This document shows positions 1 through 6,414 of a stretch of DNA of 8,239 nt, piece by piece. The stretch comes from an uncultured Woeseiaceae bacterium (lineage in GTDB: Bacteria > Pseudomonadota > Gammaproteobacteria > Steroidobacterales > Woeseiaceae). Where the stretch lies: positions 1 through 8,239 of the forward strand of contig CALZHX010000019.1 of assembly GCA_945787435.1 (NCBI GenBank), read 5' to 3'. The notes beneath the pieces are model-generated. The model searched no databases. It saw nothing but the letters and a program-made list of their open reading frames with translations, and had not been told where the DNA came from. The position numbers and the translations under genes were made by a program. The first letter of the stretch is position 1. Every line of letters starts with the position of its first letter.

Positions 1-985
1 AATTCTCGAGCACACCCATCTCGATCAGTTTGTCTTTCTTGGTCACACCACCACGCCTGACGAAATCCCGCACGGCCGCGGCCGGATATCCACGGCGGCG
101 CATGCCGGCAATCGTGGGCATACGCGGATCGTCCCATCCCAACACGACTCCATTCTCGATCAACATGTTGAGCTTTCGTTTACTCGTGATCGTGTAAGCG
201 AGATTCAATCGTGAGAACTCGATCTGTCGTGGTCGGTGCTCTGGCCTCAGCTGATCCAGGAACCAGTCGTAGAGCGGCCGGTGATCTTCGAATTCGAGCG
301 TACAGAGCGAATGCGTGATGCCTTCAAAGGCATCGGACAGCGTGTGCGCAAAGTCGTACATCGGGTAGATGCACCACTTGCTGCCTGTGCGCTGGTGGTC
401 AACGTGACGAATTCGGTAAAGGGCCGGATCGCGGAGATTCATATTCGGCGAAGCCATATCGATCCTGGCACGCAGTACGTGCGCGCCGTCCTCAAACTCG
501 CCGGCGCGCATGCGGCGGAACAGGTCGAGATTTTCCTCGACACTGCGATCGCGATGCGGGCTGTTCTTGCCCGGTTCTGTCAGCGTGCCGCGGTGTTCGC
601 GAATCTCTTCGGCACTCAGGCTGTCGACATAGGCAACGCCCTTCTCGATAAGATTCTCTGCCGCCTCATAGATGCCGTCGAAGTAATCGGACGCGTGTGT
701 CAGTCGGTCACCCCAGTCGAAACCGAGCCAATGTACGTCGTGCTCGATGGCCCGAACATACTCCTCTTTTTCCTTGCCCGGATTTGTGTCGTCGAAGCGC
801 AGGAAGGTGCGACCGTCGTTCTCCTCGCCGACGCCGAAGTTAAGGCAGATCGACATGACATGGCCAACATGCAGGTAGCCATTCGGTTCCGGCGGGAACC
901 GTGTCACGATTTCATCGTGCTTGCCGGACTCGAGGTCCTCAAAGATGATCTGGCGGATAAAGTCCCGCCCCGGGGAGTCGCTCAT
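1..985 (-). CDS. glnS: Glutaminyl-tRNA synthetase, N-terminal 328 residues (partial)
   Basis: Cytoplasmic class I aminoacyl-tRNA synthetase that attaches glutamine to tRNA-Gln using ATP. Reading the minus strand from the ATG at 985-983 gives an uninterrupted frame to the window edge. Its start resembles E. coli GlnRS (FIRQII-EDL-SGKH, then TRFPPEPNGYLHVGH at residues 28-42). That segment holds the class I HIGH signature as HVGH at 39-42. The KMSKS-type loop is ITSKR at 266-270. Family blocks RFDDTNP (63-69), NSPHRDRSVEENL (141-153), KWCIYPMYDF (203-212), GITHSLCTLEF (222-232) and GWDDPRMPTI (283-292) are intact. The family is usually about 550 residues, so the anticodon-binding beta-barrel part lies beyond base 1. 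No strong Shine-Dalgarno precedes the start (AAGAAAAG about 4 bases upstream). The gene is divergent from thrS. Identification is from recognised family blocks, not a database search. Confidence 0.97.
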   Translation of the reverse strand, partial: MSDSPGRDFIRQIIFEDLESGKHDEIVTRFPPEPNGYLHVGHVMSICLNFGVGEENDGRTFLRFDDTNPGKEKEEYVRAIEHDVHWLGFDWGDRLTHASDYFDGIYEAAENLIEKGVAYVDSLSAEEIREHRGTLTEPGKNSPHRDRSVEENLDLFRRMRAGEFEDGAHVLRARIDMASPNMNLRDPALYRIRHVDHQRTGSKWCIYPMYDFAHTLSDAFEGITHSLCTLEFEDHRPLYDWFLDQLRPEHRPRQIEFSRLNLAYTITSKRKLNMLIENGVVLGWDDPRMPTIAGMRRRGYPAAAVRDFVRRGGVTKKDKLIEMGVLEN

Positions 986-1017
986 AGGCTTTTCTTGGCT
1001 AAATCAGACGGGGCGCT

Positions 1018-1023
1018 ATTCTA
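1018..1023 (-). promoter_or_regulatory. Candidate -10 box of the glnS promoter
   Basis: On the minus strand the hexamer TAGAAT is followed by a GC-rich AGCGCC discriminator and lies 32 bases upstream of the glnS ATG. The implied leader is about 25-30 nt. No convincing -35 hexamer is visible at 16-18 bp spacing, so the call rests on the -10 match, its position, and its mirror-image similarity to the thrS -10 box. Confidence 0.35.
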
Positions 1024-1059
1024 CGCAACTTTGCTGGGGTTTAGACACGTTAATTTGGG

Positions 1060-1065
1060 TACAAT
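1060..1065 (+). promoter_or_regulatory. Candidate -10 box of the thrS promoter
   Basis: TACAAT lies 49 bases before the thrS start and is followed by an AGCGCG discriminator. The upstream TTGGG places a TG one base off the extended -10 position. No good -35 hexamer is seen (TTGCTG at 1031-1036 is 23 bp away, too far). GC-rich discriminators are known from stringently controlled promoters of translation genes; applying that here is inference. Confidence 0.4.
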
Positions 1066-1114
1066 AGCGCGCCGTGGCCATGGGCCACTCAATTGACAAC
1101 AACCAGATCGAGCG

Positions 1115-3028
1115 ATGCCAAACATTACTCTACCCGACGGATCCGTCCGGCAGTTTGACGCTGCCACCAGCGGTGCCGAGATTGCCGCCAGCATTGGCAA
1201 GGGCCTGGCGCGCGATGCCGTGGCCGTCAAAGTCGACGGCGAAATGTACGACCTGACACGCGAAATCGGCAGCGATGTGCAGCTAGAGATCGTCACCCGG
1301 GACACGGACGACGGGCTCGAACTGTTACGCCACGATGCGGCACACGTGCTCGCCGAGGCCGTCAAAGAGCTGTGGCCAGACACCCAGGTCACGATCGGTC
1401 CTGCGATCGAGAATGGCTTCTACTATGACTTCGCGCGCGCTGAGCCCTTCACCGATGAAGACCTCGCGATCATCGAGAAGCGCATGCAGGATATCGTCAA
1501 TCGTGACGAGACGATTGAACGTGAGGTCTGGGATCGTGACGAAGCGGTCGAGTTTTTTCGTGGCATCGGCGAAGAATACAAGGCCGAGATCATCGCCAGC
1601 ATTCCGTCCGGTGAATCGATCACGCTGTATCGCCAGGGCGACTTCATTGACCTGTGCCGCGGACCGCACCTGCCGTCTACCGGCAAGCTCGGTACGGCAT
1701 TCAAGCTGACGCACGTATCCGGCGCTTACTGGCGCGGCGACTCCAACAACGAGATGCTGCAGCGCGTCTACGGCACGGCGTGGTCCAATCCGAAGCAGCT
1801 GCGCCTGTACCTGCAAAGGCTGGAGGAGGCCGAGAAGCGCGATCATCGCCGCCTCGCCAAAGTCATGGACCTGTTCCATTTCCAGGAAGAGGCGCCGGGC
1901 GCCGTATTCTGGCATCCGAAGGGTTGGACCCTGTTTCAAAGCCTTATCGGCTTCATGCGCGAGCAGCAGGCTGCAGCTGGATATCGCGAAGTAAACACAC
2001 CGGAGATCATGAATCGCTCCCTGTGGGAAGCATCCGGGCACTGGCAGGCCTTTGGCGACAATATGTTCACGACTGAGACGGTCGATGGACGCCAGTACGC
2101 GATCAAGCCGATGAACTGCCCGGGCCACATCCAGGTTTTTAAACAGGGCATTACGAGTTATCGCGACCTGCCCCTGCGGCTCGCTGAGTTTGGCAAGTGC
2201 CACCGCTACGAACCTTCCGGAGCATTGCACGGCATGATGCGCGTGCGCGCGTTCACGCAGGACGATGCGCATATTTTTTGTACCGCGGAGCAGATCACAG
2301 AAGAGTCCATTGCTGTATGCCGGCAACTTCTTGAAATCTATTCAGCATTCGGTTTCGACGACGTGCGCATCAAGTTCGCCGACCGTCCGGACGTTCGCGT
2401 CGGCGAAGATGCTGTCTGGGATCAGGCGGAAGCGGCACTCCTCAAGGCTCTCGAAGTCTCCGGCCTTGAGTACACCCACAACCCGGGTGAAGGCGCATTT
2501 TACGGGCCGAAACTAGAGTTCGTCCTGCGCGACGCCATCGGGCGGGACTGGCAATGCGGCACGCTGCAGGTTGACCTGAACATGCCGGGCCGGCTCGGCG
2601 CAACTTACATTGGGGAGGACGGCGACAAGCACACGCCTGTCATGCTTCACCGCGCAATTTTTGGCTCGCTGGAGCGCTTTACCGGCATACTAATCGAGCA
2701 TCACGCAGGCAACCTTCCTTTGTGGCTCGCCCCGGTCCAGGTCCGGGTGCTGACGATAACTTCGGACGCCAACGACTATGCCGAAGAAGTTACCGAGGCA
2801 CTTCGAGCAGCAGGCTTGCGAGCTGAATCCGACATTCGCAACGAGAAGATTTCCTACAAGGTGCGTGAACACAGCGTCGAGAAAATTCCTGTGCTGCTGG
2901 CCGTCGGCCAGCGCGAAGTCGACGAACGCAACGTCGCTATGCGTCGTCTCGGCTCTAAACAACAGTCCGTTCTGTCGCTCGAGGATGCCATCGCAAATCT
3001 GTCGCGAGAAGCGCAAGAAAGACGCTAA
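1115..3028 (+). CDS. thrS: Threonyl-tRNA synthetase
   Basis: Cytoplasmic class II synthetase that attaches threonine to tRNA-Thr and hydrolyses mischarged Ser-tRNA-Thr. The 637-residue product has the usual bacterial length and order. A TGS domain occupies about 1-62, starting PNITLPDGS. The N2 editing domain spans about 63-225, with H73 and H77 in HDAAH and C181 and H185 in DLCRGPH, matching the known editing residues. The catalytic core runs about 240-535, with motif 2 around KCHRYEPSG (361-369). Zinc ligands C335 (MNCPGH), H386 (DDAHIF) and H512 (MLHRAIFGS) are all present, the last in motif 3. The anticodon-binding domain is about 540-637. No defect is visible, so it should be active. The ATG start gives the expected N-terminus, though the preceding GATCGAGCG is only a weak ribosome site. 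The gene is not followed by infC, its usual neighbour. Confidence 0.98.
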   Translation: MPNITLPDGSVRQFDAATSGAEIAASIGKGLARDAVAVKVDGEMYDLTREIGSDVQLEIVTRDTDDGLELLRHDAAHVLAEAVKELWPDTQVTIGPAIENGFYYDFARAEPFTDEDLAIIEKRMQDIVNRDETIEREVWDRDEAVEFFRGIGEEYKAEIIASIPSGESITLYRQGDFIDLCRGPHLPSTGKLGTAFKLTHVSGAYWRGDSNNEMLQRVYGTAWSNPKQLRLYLQRLEEAEKRDHRRLAKVMDLFHFQEEAPGAVFWHPKGWTLFQSLIGFMREQQAAAGYREVNTPEIMNRSLWEASGHWQAFGDNMFTTETVDGRQYAIKPMNCPGHIQVFKQGITSYRDLPLRLAEFGKCHRYEPSGALHGMMRVRAFTQDDAHIFCTAEQITEESIAVCRQLLEIYSAFGFDDVRIKFADRPDVRVGEDAVWDQAEAALLKALEVSGLEYTHNPGEGAFYGPKLEFVLRDAIGRDWQCGTLQVDLNMPGRLGATYIGEDGDKHTPVMLHRAIFGSLERFTGILIEHHAGNLPLWLAPVQVRVLTITSDANDYAEEVTEALRAAGLRAESDIRNEKISYKVREHSVEKIPVLLAVGQREVDERNVAMRRLGSKQQSVLSLEDAIANLSREAQERR

Positions 3029-3210
3029 TCCCAATTCGGCGCTTGTCGCTGCAGCCCAAATGTGATGCGGCCTACAGTTTGAATGTGCGCCGTGTCACAG
3101 ATTCGAAAACCGAAGCCCCCGGCCCAACAATTCCGCGGTATCGCGACGATATACTCCGTCAACGCAAGGACTACGCGTGCGATTAGACATAAAGCAATGG
3201 AGGTCGTCGA
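3029..3210 (+). promoter_or_regulatory. Intergenic region after thrS with a possible promoter for the REC-TonB gene
   Basis: This 182-bp gap holds no convincing gene; short frames crossing it have no recognisable product. In particular there is no infC start-like sequence. The best promoter element is TATACT at 3150-3155, which would give a leader of about 50 nt to the GTG at 3211. The -35 region (ACAATT around 3127-3132) is poor. I see no GC-rich hairpin plus T-run to terminate thrS, so readthrough into the next gene is possible. Confidence 0.3.
3199..3203 (+). promoter_or_regulatory. Shine-Dalgarno that decides the GTG start at 3211
   Basis: GGAGG is separated by 7 bases from GTG at 3211. 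This is a near-consensus ribosome site, and it supports the GTG start over later in-frame codons. The start also keeps the first beta strand of the first receiver fold (QVLLLHSEQ). Confidence 0.75.
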
Positions 3211-6200
3211 GTGTCGCTGGAGCAATTCAAGAAACAGGTGCTATTACTGCATAGCGAACAAAGTACCCTGGATACCCTGAGTTCCGGGTTCAATGATCGT
3301 TACACAGTGCATTGTGCAACCAGTGGCACTGAGGCACTCACCACACTCGGTCAGATCCAGATCGATGTGATCGTCTCGGCCCAGACGCTTCCGGGGATGA
3401 GTGGTCTCGAAGCGCTGCGTGAAGCCAAGAAGCGTTCACCCGACACTATCGGCATCCTGCTCGCAGGCAATGCGGAAGATGGCCTTGAAGCGCTCGTCGG
3501 TGATCAGGAAGTTTTCCAGGTTGTGCGTGGCAATGTCAGCGCAGATTCGTTGAAAAGCCTGATTGACAACGCGACGCGTCAGGCACGCCTCATTGCGCTG
3601 GCGGAATCGGCTAACGACACGACAGCGAGCCCTGACGAGCCCGTCGGCGAGCACATCATCATGGAAACGTCCGAGAATGGTTCGACAATCATCTCTGATG
3701 GTACCGGGCGCATGCCGGCGCTGAACCCAAAGAAGATCTCTGCGGCTGCCGATATCGGCGCCAGCTCCGTCGACGTACTGGTTCTCACACAGGACGAAGA
3801 GTTCCTTGCGACGGTCCGGGAATCTGCACGCGGCCTGCACAACGTGATCTATGCGAACACGATTTCGCAGGCGGACGAAGCCATTCGCAAGAAAAAGGTT
3901 GGCGTCGCGGTCATCGACGCTGCAATGGTCGGCGCCAATGTGGAAAAACTGGCGATGCATCTGCGTTCGTCATCGCCTCGGCTTGTCGCCATCGTCGCCG
4001 GCCGTCGTGATGACGGCGAAATGCTGATGGATTTGATTAATCGCGGCAAGGTATATCGCTTCCTGCTGAAGCCGGTATCGCCGGGTCGCTCGCGCCTCGC
4101 CATTGAGGCCTCTGTAAAGCATCATCTCGAAGCTCCGGACTCAGCGTTCAAAATAGTGGGCGACGCTGCGGCAGCACCAGCCCCGGCGCCCAAACCCGGG
4201 CCAAAGCCAAAGCCGGCTGCTGCTCCCAAGCCGAAGCCTGCTCCCGTGCAGAAGAAACCCGAACCGGCCAAATCGAGACCGGTCAATGCGACACCGGCTG
4301 CGAAAGCACCGAAGAAGCCGAAAGCCGCCCCGGTCGAGAAGGCGAAAGTCGAATCAACATCGACGATCGTGCCGAAACGCGACGAAGCACTGTCACACGT
4401 TGAGGAAGGCCTGTCGGATGCGTTTGGCGATGCCGACACGAGCTTCACCGAAACAATGACCGGTATTGTCGAGACGGTTACGAAGAACCTTCTTCCCAAA
4501 CGCAAAGACAAGACTGCAGCCGCAGAATCATCTGCGGGATCCTCGGCGATGAACATCGAGCCTGTTGCGGCGGGGTCAGGCGGTTCACTTCTCGAGAATC
4601 CGAAGCTACTTGGCATGGGTGCGGCCGCACTAATTGTCGTAGCCGGACTTGGCTTCTGGTTGTTTGGCGGGTCTGACGAGACGGCGATCGATTCAGCTAC
4701 GGGCGAGCCCGTTGCGGAAGCGCCGGTTGGGGCTGCGGAGGAATCTGCACCTGATGAATCTGTTTTTGAGACCGAGGTTGTCCTTCCCGAGAACCTCAGC
4801 GTCGACGAACTGATTGATGAGGCACAGCTCGCCGCAAATGCCGGCCGAATAGTCAGTCCGCCGGGCTACAATGCGATAGAGCTGTATCGGTCCGCACTCG
4901 AAGTCGCACCGGGAGATCCCGTAGCACAGCAGGGGCTGGACGCGGTGATCGGACAGGCAATCGGACTGGCTGAGTCAGCGATGCTGGAAGGACGTGTCGA
5001 CGATGCGCAGGCCGCTTTGCAGGGTGTCGCACTGGCCAGCCCGGACAACCCACGCCTGCCGTTCCTGAACGCACAAGTGACTCAGATGCAGCTGCGAGAC
5101 CACATGGTTGAAGCGCGAGCTGCGATTCGTGATTCTCGATTTGAAGACGCACAAACACAGATCACAGCGGCCCAGGCTCTGATCGTCCCGGATCGATCCG
5201 AAATCAATATAGTTGAAGACGAACTGAAAGCAGCATTGAGCATGCAGCGCGTCGATGACGTCATTGCACAAGCAAATGCACGTCTCGAAGAGGGCAAACT
5301 GATCGCGCCGTCCAACGATAACGCGCGCTACTACTTCGAGCTTGCTCTCACCAGAAACCCGGGAAATACGGCGGCAGACCAGGGGCTGGTCGTCGTTGCG
5401 AGCAAGCTTGTGCTACAGGCACGTGAGCAAATTGACAACGGAAACTTCGACAACGCCGAAGCATTACTCTCTGACGCACGCCGCCTTGACCCGTCAAGCG
5501 GCGACCTTGTTGCCTCGACTGCTGCTTTGTCTGATGCGCGGGATCGCCGCCAGCAAGAGATTCGTGCCGCTGCCGACAAAGCCGCTGCCGATCGCGCGGC
5601 CGCCGATAGAGCGGCGCAAGAGCGCATCGCAGCAGAACAAGCGGACGCCGATAGAGCGACGCAAGAGCGCGTTGCAGCGGAACAAGCTGCCGCTGAGCAA
5701 GCCGCAGCTGAGCAAGCCGCAGCTGAGCAAGCCGCAGCTGAGCAAGCGGCCGCCGAACGTCGCGCAGCTGAGGACCGGGCTGCTGCTGAACAGGCAGTCA
5801 TCGCTCAGCAGGCCAGCCAGGAGTTGCCCGTCCAACGGCCGGAACAGGCCGTATCGCAGAGCGTAACGGAGCCGGTTGTTGAAGAATCGGCCGCGAACGA
5901 CGTGGGCGCTGGTGTCGCTATTGCGCTCGCCGGTGCCGGCGGCGATGCAGTTGAGACTGCAGAGGATGCCGTGCAAGCCAACGTTGCGACACAACAGCAA
6001 ACGGCGCCTGCTCCTGCAGCCGTCAACCCGAGTCCTGTCGCTGTCAGTTCATTGCGGCGGACCCGTTACGTTGCTCCGAAATATCCTCGTGCAGCACAAC
6101 GGCGCGCCTTGTCAGGTTGGGTTGACGTGCTGTTCACTGTAGATATCGACGGCACGGTCACCGACATCTCGATTCGTGATTCAAATCCGGGCGATACTTT

Positions 6201-6312
6201 CGTTAATTCAGCCACTAACGCGGTCGAGGACTGGGAGTTCGAACCCGTTATCGAAAACGGTGTTGCGATTCAGAAGCGTGCCGCCGTGCGCATGATGTTC
6301 GCGATCGAATGA
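3211..6312 (+). CDS. Membrane-anchored protein: two degenerate receiver domains, TPR-like region, coiled coil and TonB C-terminal domain
   Basis: The 1033-residue product is not a family I can name. Domains in order: receiver-like fold 1 (about 9-125), with A57 where the phosphorylated Asp should be, before LPGMSGLEAL; receiver-like fold 2 (about 187-305), which keeps D236 and K287-P288 but has T-Q at the acidic pair; a Pro/Lys/Ala-rich linker (322-380); an acidic amphipathic stretch (about 390-430); a transmembrane helix (466-487) preceded by KRKDK, so the N-terminus should be cytoplasmic; TPR-like helices (531-780) with an internal duplication; an Ala/Glu/Gln/Arg coiled coil (784-868); a disordered Gln/Ala/Pro stretch; and a TonB C-terminal domain (about 948-1033) with the KYP motif at 957-959, G-V-DV-F-VD-DG and a late W-F-P pattern. 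The TM helix lacks the SxxxH motif of energy-coupled TonB, and no exbB/exbD is nearby. I infer a cytoplasm-to-envelope scaffold or signal link rather than a classical iron-uptake TonB. Domain calls are by eye. Confidence 0.85.
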   Translation: MSLEQFKKQVLLLHSEQSTLDTLSSGFNDRYTVHCATSGTEALTTLGQIQIDVIVSAQTLPGMSGLEALREAKKRSPDTIGILLAGNAEDGLEALVGDQEVFQVVRGNVSADSLKSLIDNATRQARLIALAESANDTTASPDEPVGEHIIMETSENGSTIISDGTGRMPALNPKKISAAADIGASSVDVLVLTQDEEFLATVRESARGLHNVIYANTISQADEAIRKKKVGVAVIDAAMVGANVEKLAMHLRSSSPRLVAIVAGRRDDGEMLMDLINRGKVYRFLLKPVSPGRSRLAIEASVKHHLEAPDSAFKIVGDAAAAPAPAPKPGPKPKPAAAPKPKPAPVQKKPEPAKSRPVNATPAAKAPKKPKAAPVEKAKVESTSTIVPKRDEALSHVEEGLSDAFGDADTSFTETMTGIVETVTKNLLPKRKDKTAAAESSAGSSAMNIEPVAAGSGGSLLENPKLLGMGAAALIVVAGLGFWLFGGSDETAIDSATGEPVAEAPVGAAEESAPDESVFETEVVLPENLSVDELIDEAQLAANAGRIVSPPGYNAIELYRSALEVAPGDPVAQQGLDAVIGQAIGLAESAMLEGRVDDAQAALQGVALASPDNPRLPFLNAQVTQMQLRDHMVEARAAIRDSRFEDAQTQITAAQALIVPDRSEINIVEDELKAALSMQRVDDVIAQANARLEEGKLIAPSNDNARYYFELALTRNPGNTAADQGLVVVASKLVLQAREQIDNGNFDNAEALLSDARRLDPSSGDLVASTAALSDARDRRQQEIRAAADKAAADRAAADRAAQERIAAEQADADRATQERVAAEQAAAEQAAAEQAAAEQAAAEQAAAERRAAEDRAAAEQAVIAQQASQELPVQRPEQAVSQSVTEPVVEESAANDVGAGVAIALAGAGGDAVETAEDAVQANVATQQQTAPAPAAVNPSPVAVSSLRRTRYVAPKYPRAAQRRALSGWVDVLFTVDIDGTVTDISIRDSNPGDTFVNSATNAVEDWEFEPVIENGVAIQKRAAVRMMFAIE
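4174..4350 (+). other. Pro/Lys/Ala-rich linker segment within the REC-TonB protein
   Basis: Codons 322-380 encode a low-complexity stretch rich in PKP, APK and KKP units, typical of TonB linkers. In TonB this element lies in the periplasm after the membrane helix. Here it lies before the helix, on the predicted cytoplasmic side. Confidence 0.8.
4606..4671 (+). other. Segment encoding the single transmembrane helix
   Basis: Codons 466-487 encode an uncharged run of Leu, Gly, Ala, Ile, Val, Phe and Trp of about 22 residues. Positive residues precede it (KRKDK at 430-434, K465) and acidic residues follow (SDE at 488-490). By the positive-inside rule the N-terminus is cytoplasmic and the C-terminus periplasmic. 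Confidence 0.85.
5602..5691 (+). repeat. Two tandem 45-bp coding repeats
   Basis: Units at 5602-5646 and 5647-5691 both begin GCCGATAGAGCG and encode ADRAAQERIAAEQAD and ADRATQERVAAEQAA. They are nearly identical in DNA as well as protein, which points to recent duplication inside the coiled-coil segment. Confidence 0.85.
5686..5760 (+). repeat. 15-bp tandem repeats encoding AAAEQ
   Basis: Three exact copies of GCCGCAGCTGAGCAA lie at 5701-5715, 5716-5730 and 5731-5745. A variant copy precedes them at 5686-5700 and a degenerate one follows at 5746-5760. The unit is a multiple of three, so copy-number change would lengthen or shorten the coiled coil without breaking the frame. Confidence 0.9.
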
Positions 6313-6343
6313 GACGCCACAACTGACCAATCGGAAAATTTTT

Positions 6344-6367
6344 TTCCAAAGTGGACTAGTTCCAAAG
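6344..6367 (+). promoter_or_regulatory. Candidate operator at the tetR promoter
   Basis: TTCCAAAG occurs twice, at 6344-6351 and 6360-6367. TGGA at 6352-6355 forms inverted pairs with the TCCA of each copy (TCCA-n3-TGGA-n5-TCCA). The block covers the expected -35 region, ahead of TATAAT at 6373-6378. Autoregulation is common for TetR proteins; binding here is inference. Confidence 0.35.
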
Positions 6368-6378
6368 ATCAATATAAT
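6352..6378 (+). promoter_or_regulatory. Candidate tetR promoter
   Basis: A perfect TATAAT lies at 6373-6378, 36 bases before the TTG start. The -35 is weak: TGGACT at 6352-6357 matches four of six consensus bases with a short 15-bp spacer. Weakness at -35 fits a promoter controlled by a factor binding there. Confidence 0.5.
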
Positions 6379-6402
6379 CTTGAGTGTTCATAAGCCTAGA
6401 TT

Positions 6403-6408
6403 GGGGAG
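6403..6408 (+). promoter_or_regulatory. Shine-Dalgarno that decides the TTG start at 6415
   Basis: GGGGAG sits 6 bases before the TTG at 6415. No in-frame ATG is available before the helix-turn-helix region, so this site is the main support for a TTG start. Confidence 0.65.
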
Positions 6409-6414
6409 CTTTTC

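Noticed and set aside
236..1096. Long plus-strand open frame of 286 codons antisense to glnS
   Set aside because: It is the shadow of glnS, whose minus-strand frame shows all the GlnRS motifs. The plus-strand product shows no recognisable domain.
1325..2326. 333-codon minus-strand frame inside thrS
   Set aside because: It is antisense to the catalytic and editing domains of ThrRS, a common shadow in GC-rich genes, and shows no family motif.
3083..3280. Short plus-strand frame of 65 codons between thrS and the REC-TonB gene
   Set aside because: It overlaps the Shine-Dalgarno and start of the REC-TonB gene, has no clear ribosome site, and resembles neither IF3 nor any other family I know.
5494..6000. 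Cys/Leu-rich minus-strand frame across the coiled-coil repeats
   Set aside because: The repetitive product simply reflects the complement of the AAAEQ-coding repeats.
3211..6312. Assignment as a classical TonB energy transducer for iron uptake
   Set aside because: Only the C-terminal domain fits. The helix lacks SxxxH, the helix is central rather than N-terminal, and no exbB/exbD or receptor gene is adjacent.
6333..6347. GGAAAA-TTT-TTTTCC hairpin with T-run after the REC-TonB gene
   Set aside because: The stem is almost all A-T with a 3-base loop, so it is a poor intrinsic terminator. It may be promoter-upstream AT-rich DNA instead.
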